Source: Lentzea sp. NBRC 102530 (GTDB lineage: Bacteria; Actinomycetota; Actinomycetes; Mycobacteriales; Pseudonocardiaceae). Taken from it: DNA of 64,000 nucleotides. A program made the translations under genes and the position numbers. The stretch's first letter is position 1. The number at the start of each line of letters is the position of its first letter. The notes beneath the pieces are model-generated. The model was not told where the DNA came from. It made no database searches and worked only from the letters and a program-made list of their open reading frames with translations. The stretch is taken from the NCBI RefSeq assembly GCF_030269365.1, contig NZ_BSTF01000006.1, positions 372,001 to 436,000 on the forward strand, written 5' to 3'. Shown in pieces: positions 57,452-64,000 of this stretch.

Positions 57452-58473
57452 GCGGGACCACGTTCGGGCTCGACACGTTCGGCGACGTCACGCACGACGC
57501 GTCCGGCTCGCCGATCACGCACGGGCAGACCATCCGCAACGTCGTCGAGGAAGGGGTGCTGGCCGACCAGGTCGGGCTCGACTTCTTCGGCATCGGCGAG
57601 CACCACACGCCGGACATGCCGCTGTCGGCGGCCGACGTGGTGCTGGCCGCCATCGCGGCGCGCACCGAGAACATCCACCTCGGGTCGGCCGTGACGGTGC
57701 TCAGCTCGGACGACCCGGTGCGGGTGTACCAGCGGTTCTCGACGCTCAACGCGGTGTCGGACGGCCGGGCGGAGATCATCCTCGGGCGCGGGTCGAGCAT
57801 CGACTCGTTCCCGTTGTTCGGCTACGACCTCGCCGACTACGAGGACCTGTTCGAGGAGAAGACACACCTGTTCGCGGAACTCCTCAAGGGCGGCAGGATC
57901 ACCTGGGAGGGCAAGACGCGGCCGGCGCTGCACGAGCAGGACGTGGTGCCTCACACCGCGCCGTTCCCGACCTGGATCGGCGTCGGCGGCAGTCCGCAGT
58001 CGGTGGTGCGGGCGGCCTCCTACGGGTTCTCGCTGATGCTCGCGATCATCGGTGGGCATCCCGGCCGGTTCGCGCCGTTCTCGGAGCTGTACAAGCACGC
58101 GCTGGAGAAGTTCGGGCGGGAGCCGCTGCCGATCGGGATCCACTCGCCGGGGCACGTGGCGGAGACCGACGAGCAGGCGCGCGAGGAGTTCTGGCCGCAC
58201 TACCTGGACGTGATCGGGCGGCTCGGCAAGACGCGCGGGTTCGCCACGCCCACGCCCGAGTCGTACGCGCACGAGGTGGGGCCGCACGGCGCGTTGTTCG
58301 TCGGCTCGCCGGACACGGTGGCCGAGAAGATGGCGCGCACCATGAAGAAGCTCGACGCCAGCCGGTTCGACCTGAAGTACGGCATCGGCGGGCTCTCGCA
58401 CGAGTCGCTGATGCGCACGATCGAGCTGTACGGCACGAAGGTCGTCCCCATGGTTCGCGACATGCTGGCCTGA
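57448..58473 (+). CDS. LLM class flavin/F420-dependent oxidoreductase
   Basis: A 341-residue luciferase-like TIM-barrel enzyme. GLDFFGIGEHHTPDMPLSAA, RTENIHLGSAVTVLSSDDPV, DGRAEIILGRGSS and WIGVGGSPQS are family blocks. It uses FMNH2 or F420. Translational coupling to an F420-reductase-like gene favours F420 use, which is an inference. The substrate is unknown. Confidence 0.9.
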   Translation: MSGTTFGLDTFGDVTHDASGSPITHGQTIRNVVEEGVLADQVGLDFFGIGEHHTPDMPLSAADVVLAAIAARTENIHLGSAVTVLSSDDPVRVYQRFSTLNAVSDGRAEIILGRGSSIDSFPLFGYDLADYEDLFEEKTHLFAELLKGGRITWEGKTRPALHEQDVVPHTAPFPTWIGVGGSPQSVVRAASYGFSLMLAIIGGHPGRFAPFSELYKHALEKFGREPLPIGIHSPGHVAETDEQAREEFWPHYLDVIGRLGKTRGFATPTPESYAHEVGPHGALFVGSPDTVAEKMARTMKKLDASRFDLKYGIGGLSHESLMRTIELYGTKVVPMVRDMLA

Positions 58474-58477
58474 AGGA

Positions 58478-59014
58478 TCACTTGCGCGAGGAGGCGATCT
58501 CGCACTCCTTCGCGTGCTCCAGGCCCAGCGAGATCGACGCCGCGTCGTTGTTCGGGCCGCCGAGCGCGTAGCTGACGGCGGGCGAGCCGGGTTCGTTGTG
58601 CACCTCGACGTAGCGAACCCCCTTGCCCCGCAGGCACTGCACGACCCGGTTGGCGAAGTCGACCGCCTCCGGGTTCGTGACGTCCTTCTCCCACGGGGGC
58701 AGCGGCGTCTTCTTCTCGCACTCCTGCAGCGCCTCGTCGAGCTCCTCCTTGACCGGCTGCGGGCGTCCGGGGTCGGCGGCGCGGCCCTTGCGGTCCAGGC
58801 CGTGCTTGGCCATGCACTGGTCGTAGGGCACCTGGAGCGCTTCCAGGTCCTCGGGCGTCATGTCGAGGCGTTCGCGGGGGCGTTCCTCCTGCGGCGCCGA
58901 GGTCTGGGTGGCACCGCTCGACGGCGTCGAGAGCGAGGCGACCTGCGGAGCGGCTTCGGGCTTCGAGCAGGCGGCCAGGAACAACAGCACGGCGACCAGG
59001 GTGGCCTTCTTCAT
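58478..59014 (-). CDS. Lipoprotein of the efflux operon
   Basis: A 178-residue lipoprotein. The signal peptide MKKATLVAVLLFLAAC has a lipobox ending at Cys16. The mature part is hydrophilic with four Cys (YDQCMAKHG, QECEKK, VQCLRG, KECEIA) that could form two disulfides. No known domain. GAGAGG lies 6 nt before the ATG; a GTG at 59032 would overlap the permease stop. It is the last gene of the efflux operon and faces the LLM gene with a 4-bp gap. Confidence 0.75.
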   Translation of the reverse strand: MKKATLVAVLLFLAACSKPEAAPQVASLSTPSSGATQTSAPQEERPRERLDMTPEDLEALQVPYDQCMAKHGLDRKGRAADPGRPQPVKEELDEALQECEKKTPLPPWEKDVTNPEAVDFANRVVQCLRGKGVRYVEVHNEPGSPAVSYALGGPNNDAASISLGLEHAKECEIASSRK

Positions 59015-59028
59015 CGGTTTCCTCTCGT

Positions 59029-60198
59029 TCACGCGGCGAGCGCCTGCGTCGGCGTGAGCCGGGCGGCGCGGACGGACGGGTAGAGCCCGGCGGCGGCGCC
59101 CACGACGAACGCGGCGAGCACCCCCAGGGCGAGTACTTCGAGCGGGATGACGAGCGGCCACCGGTGCAGCGTCGCGTACGCCGCGACGCCGAGCGCGCCC
59201 AGTGCCGTGCCGGCCAGCCCGCCGAGACCGGACAGCAGCACGGCCTCGGTCAGGAACTGCGCGCGGATGTGCCCGCGGGTCGCGCCCAGCGCGCGGCGCA
59301 GGCCGATCTCACTGCGGCGTTCCAGCACGGAGATCACCATCGTGTTCGCCACGCCCACGCCGCCCACCAGCAACGCCACCCCGGCGAGCCCGAGGAACAG
59401 GGCGCTGTAGGAGTTCTGCGTGGCGCGCTTGGCCGCGAGGGCGTCCGACGGGCGGCTCACCTGCACCAGCCCGGGCACCTCGCTGTGCAACGTGGCGGGC
59501 AGCACCGCGCGGACGTCCTCCACGGACTCCTCCCGCGCCTTCACGTACACGACCGTCGGGTGCCCGTCGAACCCCAGCTGCGTGCGAGCGGCCTCCCAGC
59601 CGACCAGGACGGACCGTTCGAGGTCGGGCGCGAGCGGCAACGGCCCCAGCACCCCGGTCACGGTGAACCACCGCTCCCCCACGAAGATCGCCGGCCGCGC
59701 GCCGACGTCCGGGATGCCGAGGCGCTGGGCCGCGACGTTGCCGAGGACGACGCCGGGGAAGTCCGGCCTGGGCAGGAACTCGCCGCTGCGCAGGTGCCCG
59801 TTGACGGTGTCGAGCAACGTCGGGGTGGCCGCGAGGACGGTGATGTCGGAGCTGTGGCCGGGGTCGAGCAGGTCGTTGCGGCGCACGCGGGTGTGCGTGT
59901 TGGCGACGGCCGCGGCGCCGGTCACCGGGCCGATGCGCTCGACCATCGCGACGGACTCCGGAGGCAGCTTCACAGGGTCGTCCTGGCGCGGGGCCGGTTG
60001 GGCGCGCAGGAGGTTGGTGCCGAGGGTCGTGAGCTCGTCGAGCAACGCCTGCTGGCTGGACGCCGGGATGCCGGTGACGACCACGACGGTGGCCGTGCCG
60101 AGAGCGATGCCGAGGGCGGAGAGGGCGGCGCGGAGGCGGCGGGTGCGCATGCCCTGAGAGCCGACGGACAGCAGGTCGCGCGGCGAGAGACGGGTCAT
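59029..60198 (-). CDS. ABC transporter permease, MacB-like
   Basis: A 389-residue FtsX/MacB-type permease. An N-terminal helix ([20 protein letters not shown]) is followed by an extracytoplasmic MacB periplasmic core (about residues 45-260). Three C-terminal helices follow, with [20 protein letters not shown] and [20 protein letters not shown], the motif contacting the ATPase. It likely extrudes or transmits force for a peptide or lipophilic compound. It works with the ATPase and HlyD-like adaptor upstream. Confidence 0.9.
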   Translation of the reverse strand: MTRLSPRDLLSVGSQGMRTRRLRAALSALGIALGTATVVVVTGIPASSQQALLDELTTLGTNLLRAQPAPRQDDPVKLPPESVAMVERIGPVTGAAAVANTHTRVRRNDLLDPGHSSDITVLAATPTLLDTVNGHLRSGEFLPRPDFPGVVLGNVAAQRLGIPDVGARPAIFVGERWFTVTGVLGPLPLAPDLERSVLVGWEAARTQLGFDGHPTVVYVKAREESVEDVRAVLPATLHSEVPGLVQVSRPSDALAAKRATQNSYSALFLGLAGVALLVGGVGVANTMVISVLERRSEIGLRRALGATRGHIRAQFLTEAVLLSGLGGLAGTALGALGVAAYATLHRWPLVIPLEVLALGVLAAFVVGAAAGLYPSVRAARLTPTQALAA

Positions 60199-61148
60199 CG
60201 CACGCCTCCGGCGGACGGGCGGGGCAGGCGGAGGGTGGGGTGCTCGCGCACGGCGGGCAGCACCGTGGTGTCCGCACCCGCGCCGTTCCCCGGCTCCCGC
60301 GCTGTACGCAGCATCGTGGTGTCCGCACCCGAATCGGCCCCCGACCCGCGCACCGCAGGCAGCACAGCGGTGCCGGCGCCCGCGCCAGCGCCCGTGTCGC
60401 GCCCCGCAGGCATCACCGTGGTGTCCGTACCCGAATCGGCCCCCGACCCGCGCACCGCAGGCAGCACGGCGGTGCCGGCGCCCGTGTCGGCGACGATCCG
60501 GCCGTCCCGCAGCTCCACCCGGCGCGGCAGCGACGCCGCGATGTCCCGGTCGTGCGTGATCAGCGCGATGGTCGTCCCCTGCTCGTTGAGCTCCCGCAAC
60601 AACTCCAGCACCGCCTGCCCGGTGGCGGTGTCGAGCGCCCCGGTCGGTTCGTCGGCCAGCACCAGGGCCGGGTGGTTCACCACGGCGCGCGCGATCGCGA
60701 CCCGTTGCCGTTCGCCGCCCGACAGCTCCTGCGGCCGGTGCCCGACGCGGTGCCCGAGCCCTACCCGGTGCAGCGCCTCCACGGCCATCGGGTGCCGGTC
60801 CTTGCGCCGCACCCCCGCGTACAGCAGGCCGGTCGACACGTTCTCGGCCGCGGTCAGCCCGTCGGACAGGTGGAACTGCTGGAACACGAACCCCAACCGG
60901 CTCCCCCGCAACGCCGACAGCCGCCGGTCCGGCAGTTTCGACACGTCCTGCCCGTCCAGCTCGACCACCCCGGACGACGGCAGGTCCAACGTCCCCACCA
61001 GGTGCAGCAGCGTCGACTTGCCCGAGCCGGACGGGCCGACGATGGCCAGCAACTCGCCGGACGACACCGACAACGACACGTCGTCCAGCGCCGTCACGCC
61101 GCCCGGATAGTGCTTGCTCACCGAACGCAACGCCAGCACGGGGGTCAC
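60195..61148 (-). CDS. ABC transporter ATP-binding protein, MacB/LolD type, with repeat tail
   Basis: A 317-residue protein. The first about 225 residues are a complete LolD/MacB ATPase ([36 protein letters not shown]). The last about 90 residues are an odd Gly/Ala/Thr/Asp tail with repeats of [15 protein letters not shown] and [15 protein letters not shown]. The tail is encoded by a 102-bp direct repeat. The tail is absent from usual family members. GTG start at 61148 overlapping the adaptor stop; its own stop overlaps the permease start. Confidence 0.88.
   Translation of the reverse strand: MTPVLALRSVSKHYPGGVTALDDVSLSVSSGELLAIVGPSGSGKSTLLHLVGTLDLPSSGVVELDGQDVSKLPDRRLSALRGSRLGFVFQQFHLSDGLTAAENVSTGLLYAGVRRKDRHPMAVEALHRVGLGHRVGHRPQELSGGERQRVAIARAVVNHPALVLADEPTGALDTATGQAVLELLRELNEQGTTIALITHDRDIAASLPRRVELRDGRIVADTGAGTAVLPAVRGSGADSGTDTTVMPAGRDTGAGAGAGTAVLPAVRGSGADSGADTTMLRTAREPGNGAGADTTVLPAVREHPTLRLPRPSAGGVR
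60315..60490 (-). repeat. 102-bp direct repeat in the ABC ATPase tail
   Basis: The block beginning GTGGTGTCCG recurs at a distance of 102 bp (from 60315 and 60417) with very few changes over about 75 bp: ACCCGAATCGGCCCCCGACC and ACCGCAGGCAGCAC are shared. A shorter, diverged half-unit lies before it near 60255-60290. It keeps the reading frame (34 codons). Confidence 0.75.
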
Positions 61149-62182
61149 GACGCCGTCACCACTTCCAGGCCCGCCGCCACGCCGACGCCGGAGACCTCGA
61201 CCCTGTCCTGCGAGTACAGCCCGGTCCGCACGGCCTTCAGCTCGCCGGAGCGCAGTTGCAGCGCATAGCCGCCCTCCTTCAACGCCACCAGTGCGGCCAG
61301 CGGCACGACCAGCACGCCGGTGCGGCTCTCCGACACCACCGTCACCCGCACGGGAGCCGTGTCGAGGTCCTCGACGTCGGCGGGGTTGTCCGGGGTCACG
61401 ACGACGTCGGCCTTCGGGCCGGAGCCGTTCTCGGGCGGGGCCGCCACCGGCGTCACCGAGGTGATCTTCGCGGGGACGGCGCGGTTGTCGGGGCGCACGA
61501 CCACCACGGCCATGCCCGCCTTCAGCGCGCCCGCCTCGGTCACCGGGATCTGCATCGTCACCAGCCGCGCGGTGGGGGTGAGTTCGAACAACTCCTCCGC
61601 GGCCGGTGCGCCCAGCTGGGCCTTCACCGCGCCGACGCGCATCGGGCGGTCCAGCACGAGCACACGGCCGGGCGCGAGGGTGCCGGTCTGCTCGACGCCC
61701 AGCGCCTTCTGCCACTTCTTCACCGCGTCGATGACGCGCTGGGTGAACTCGGCCTTGGCCGCGTCCTTCGGGCGGGTGCCCACCGAGTAGCCCAGGGCGG
61801 CGAGGTTGTCCATCAGCACGGCCACGTCGGAGCCCTTCAGGCCGGGCGCGTCGAGGGCGCGGAACAGCGGGGTGGCGCCGAAGAAGACGACCACGGGCTG
61901 GTCGTCGACGCGGTAGAGCTCCTTGCCCAGTTCGGTGGTCTGGCCGGGGGCGGGCAGCTTGGTCACGGTGCCCGTGGCGGCGCCCTTGACCGGGCGGGCC
62001 GCGCCGAAGCCCAGCTGGGCCTGCACCGTGCGGGTGTTCGTGAGGTCGCCCAGCTGCACGGTCGTGGTCCGCACCGCCACCGCCGCGGGTGCGGGAGGCT
62101 CGGCTGGCCTGCCCCGCACCACCAGCACCACGGCGATGACGACCACGACCACGACGGTGATCGCGACGAGTGTCCTGCGCAT
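61145..62182 (-). CDS. HlyD/MacA-like efflux adaptor with peptidoglycan-binding domain
   Basis: A 345-residue membrane-anchored protein. One N-terminal helix ([18 protein letters not shown]) precedes a barrel-sandwich region ([20 protein letters not shown]). A peptidoglycan-binding-like helical insert follows ([33 protein letters not shown]), then a C-terminal beta domain ([20 protein letters not shown]). It links the MacB-type ABC transporter to the wall side. It is the first gene of the operon and divergent from the response regulator. Confidence 0.85.
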   Translation of the reverse strand: MRRTLVAITVVVVVVIAVVLVVRGRPAEPPAPAAVAVRTTTVQLGDLTNTRTVQAQLGFGAARPVKGAATGTVTKLPAPGQTTELGKELYRVDDQPVVVFFGATPLFRALDAPGLKGSDVAVLMDNLAALGYSVGTRPKDAAKAEFTQRVIDAVKKWQKALGVEQTGTLAPGRVLVLDRPMRVGAVKAQLGAPAAEELFELTPTARLVTMQIPVTEAGALKAGMAVVVVRPDNRAVPAKITSVTPVAAPPENGSGPKADVVVTPDNPADVEDLDTAPVRVTVVSESRTGVLVVPLAALVALKEGGYALQLRSGELKAVRTGLYSQDRVEVSGVGVAAGLEVVTAS

Positions 62183-62250
62183 GCTGTGGATCTTCGGAGG
62201 CGCTTGTGAGGATCCTGTGTCGAACCGGTGAGAGCCGCGAGGGCGTCCCT

Positions 62251-62958
62251 ATGATCGGCCCGGTGAGCGCTCTCATCCTGGTCGCGGAGGACGACGAGAA
62301 CCAGGCCGAGCTGGTGCGCCGCTACCTGGAACAGGACCACCACCGGGTGCTGGTCGTCCACGACGGACGCGACGCGCTCGACGCCACCCGCGCGCACCAC
62401 CCCGCGCTCGTCGTGCTCGACCTGATGCTTCCGGGCCTGGGCGGCCTGGACGTGTGCCGGGCGCTGCGGGCGGACTCGGACGTGCTGGTGCTGATGCTGA
62501 CGGCCCGGTCCACCGAGGACGATCTGCTGCACGGGCTGGGCATCGGCGCGGACGACTACATGACCAAGCCGTTCAGCCCGCGCGAGCTGGTGGCGCGGGT
62601 GCGGACGTTGCTGCGCAGGCTCCCGGCCCGCACGCCCGCGCCGGCGTTGCGGGTGGGGCCGATCGTGGTCGACCAGCTGCGGCACGAGGTGACGGTGGGC
62701 GGCGCGCTGGTCGAGTGCACGCCCGGCGAGTTCGGGTTGCTGGAGGTGCTGGCGTCCGAAGTGGACCGGGTGTTCAGCCGCGAGCAGCTGCTCGAACGCA
62801 TGCACGGCCTCGACAGCTTCCTCACCGCGCGCACCATCGACACGCACGTGAAGAACCTGCGCCGCAAGATCGAGACCGATCCGCGCGCGCCGCGGCACCT
62901 CGTGACGGTGTACGGGATCGGCTACAAGCTCACGGCCGGGCGCGGCGATGCGCCGTAG
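62251..62958 (+). CDS. OmpR-family response regulator
   Basis: A 235-residue regulator. The receiver has Asp14/Asp15, the phospho-acceptor Asp57 in VVLDLMLPG, the Thr in LMLTARS and the Lys in [10 protein letters not shown]. The C-terminal winged helix has [20 protein letters not shown], then [12 protein letters not shown] and [15 protein letters not shown]. The ATG at 62251 was chosen; a GTG at 62263 is possible. It overlaps the kinase gene by 11 bp and is divergent from the efflux operon, its probable target. Confidence 0.92.
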   Translation: MIGPVSALILVAEDDENQAELVRRYLEQDHHRVLVVHDGRDALDATRAHHPALVVLDLMLPGLGGLDVCRALRADSDVLVLMLTARSTEDDLLHGLGIGADDYMTKPFSPRELVARVRTLLRRLPARTPAPALRVGPIVVDQLRHEVTVGGALVECTPGEFGLLEVLASEVDRVFSREQLLERMHGLDSFLTARTIDTHVKNLRRKIETDPRAPRHLVTVYGIGYKLTAGRGDAP

Positions 62959-64000
62959 CGTCTTCACCCGGCTGCTCGTGGTCGTGGTCCTGATCGCGGT
63001 GTGCTCGATCGCCGCGACCGCCTGGCTCGCCACGCAGCTCACGCAGGCCTCGATCGCCCGCGAGCAGGGCCGCGAACTGGCCTCCGACAACCGGATCTAC
63101 GCGACGCTGCTCGGCTACGCCACCGGCCACCGCGACTGGTCCGAAGTGGACGGCTGGGTCGACTCGCTGATCCGCGAGCACCCCGGCCGGCGGATCGTGC
63201 TCGTCACCAAGGACGGCCGCGCGGTCGCAGACCGGGGCGGGGACGGCGGTCAGCTGCCCGCGAAGGCGGCGGCCGTGGTGGACGCGCTGGAGGTCGACCC
63301 GGTGCTGGTGCCGGGCGCGCCCGCGGACCGGATCGACAAGCGCGTGCTCGGGCCGTTCCGCACGCCGATCGACTTCCGCGACCGCGAGGACCCCACGGGC
63401 GCGCTGTACTGCCTGCGGCTGAACAGGAAGGAGCAGACCGGGCTCGACTGCCGCGAACGCGACCTGCCGTTCGACACCAGGGCGGACTTCACCGCGCTGC
63501 TCGAACTGGAGGACCTGGTCAACGCCTGCCTGGCGCGCCGGCAGCTGCCGCCGGTCGACTTGGACCCCGACTTCACGCCTGCGCGGAAGCAGTCCGGCGG
63601 TGTGCAGCCACCGGACGAACCGGCCGTCGGCGCCTGCGTCGCCGCGTCGCGCAGGGAGCAGCTCACGCCGTACGTGGCGCAGCCGGTGCTGCTCTACCTG
63701 ACGAATCCGACGGGCCAGCCGACCACCGCCATCTCGTTGTCGGGCAACGGCTGGCGGGTCGTGGGGGCCGCGGCGGCGGTGCTGCTGGCGGCCGTCGGGG
63801 TGGCGGCGTTCGCGGGTGCGCGGATCACCCGGCCGTTGCGGGCGTTGACGGCCGCGGCGACGCACCTGTCCGGTGGCGGGGACATCCCGCCGGTGCCGGT
63901 GCGCGGCCAGGACGAGATCGCGGGCCTGACCAGGGCGTTCAACACGATGGCCGCGAACAGGGCGCAGCTGGAGCAGGCGCGCAAGGCGATGGTCAGCGAC
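62948..64000 (+). CDS. Sensor histidine kinase, N-terminal part
   Basis: The gene runs off the right edge; 351 residues are visible. One membrane helix (LLVVVVLIAVCSIAATAWLA) and an extracytoplasmic sensor domain of about 230 residues are followed by a second helix (VVGAAAAVLLAAVGVAAFAG). A HAMP-like segment (ARITRPLRALTAAATHLSGG) and the start of the dimerisation helix (ARKAMVSD) come next. The His box and ATPase domain lie outside the window. The sensor has four Cys (LYCLRL, LDCRER, NACLAR, GACVAA), possibly two disulfides. It pairs with the response regulator that it overlaps by 11 bp. Confidence 0.9.
   Translation, partial: MRRSVFTRLLVVVVLIAVCSIAATAWLATQLTQASIAREQGRELASDNRIYATLLGYATGHRDWSEVDGWVDSLIREHPGRRIVLVTKDGRAVADRGGDGGQLPAKAAAVVDALEVDPVLVPGAPADRIDKRVLGPFRTPIDFRDREDPTGALYCLRLNRKEQTGLDCRERDLPFDTRADFTALLELEDLVNACLARRQLPPVDLDPDFTPARKQSGGVQPPDEPAVGACVAASRREQLTPYVAQPVLLYLTNPTGQPTTAISLSGNGWRVVGAAAAVLLAAVGVAAFAGARITRPLRALTAAATHLSGGGDIPPVPVRGQDEIAGLTRAFNTMAANRAQLEQARKAMVSD

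Noticed and set aside
1-64000. tRNA genes, rRNA genes, CRISPR arrays and insertion sequences
   Set aside because: No cloverleaf-type GGTTCRA segments in context, no regularly spaced repeats and no transposase-like proteins were seen by eye. A tRNAscan-SE or CRISPR-finder run would settle it.

Overview
This window is from the chromosome of a high-GC actinomycete. The best fit is the Pseudonocardiales (Lentzea, Saccharothrix or Actinosynnema-like). The evidence is the G/C-saturated third codon positions, actinobacterial marker genes (RbpA, DUF3090, a SCO1664-family kinase-like protein, DUF3097), an ECF42 sigma factor with its YciI/DGPF partner, F420-type oxidoreductases, PadR and TetR regulators, and many start codons that lie 7-8 nt after a TANNNT -10 element (leaderless transcripts). 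The genus is an inference. I see no tRNA, rRNA, CRISPR array or transposase.

Layout. 1-6 kb: the 5' end of a WYL-type regulator, divergent epoxide hydrolase, a ZIP transporter remnant, methyltransferase, SDR/PadR pair, a DoxX remnant, sucrase/ferredoxin-like protein behind an iron-box-like site, cyclase and P-loop kinase. 6-13.5 kb: TetR, CGNR zinc finger, pentapeptide repeat protein, secreted NlpC-like protein, amidase, a helical-repeat protein, and the ECF42/YciI pair with a matching promoter motif. 13.5-18.8 kb: SPFH/NfeD pair, DUF3592, DUF3097, APH(6)-like kinase, MccF-like S66 peptidase. 18.9-21.3 kb: a KAP P-loop NTPase whose N-terminus looks like a degenerate nucleoside-phosphorylase domain. 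21.3-30.7 kb: SCO1664/DUF3090 pair, S9 peptidase with LD-carboxypeptidase, poly-gamma-glutamate hydrolase, a HAD/phosphotransferase/acyl-CoA dehydrogenase operon behind a perfect TetR-type palindrome, and a secreted carboxylesterase. 30.7-41.6 kb: two MFS proteins, two c-di-GMP enzymes, hydrolase/PPOX pair, VOC protein, zinc finger, glycerophosphodiesterase, and a PadR/membrane protein pair.

41.8-45.6 kb is the most unusual segment. It is a four-gene, translationally coupled cassette encoding a nucleosidase with an unknown C-terminal domain, a Nudix hydrolase, a PLD-fold-like protein and a SelD (selenophosphate synthetase) homologue. Related 21-nt motifs lie on both sides of it. 45.8-49.7 kb is housekeeping: thymidine kinase, rbpA with a SigR-type promoter, a VTT protein, aldo/keto reductase, and the convergent genes mgtC and DUF1540. 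Both mgtC and DUF1540 have hairpins that would hide their Shine-Dalgarno sequences.

49.9-53.7 kb is an immune-like patch: a TIR/NB-ARC/TPR protein with a one-base frameshift, a cupin-like partner, and an antiparallel TIR protein with a nucleoside-deoxyribosyltransferase-like C-terminus. 53.7-64 kb holds an amino-acid-type ABC transporter with a fused binding protein and permease, a hydrolase, an F420-linked pair, a MacB/HlyD-like efflux operon with a lipoprotein, and the divergent two-component system that probably controls it. The histidine kinase runs off the right edge.
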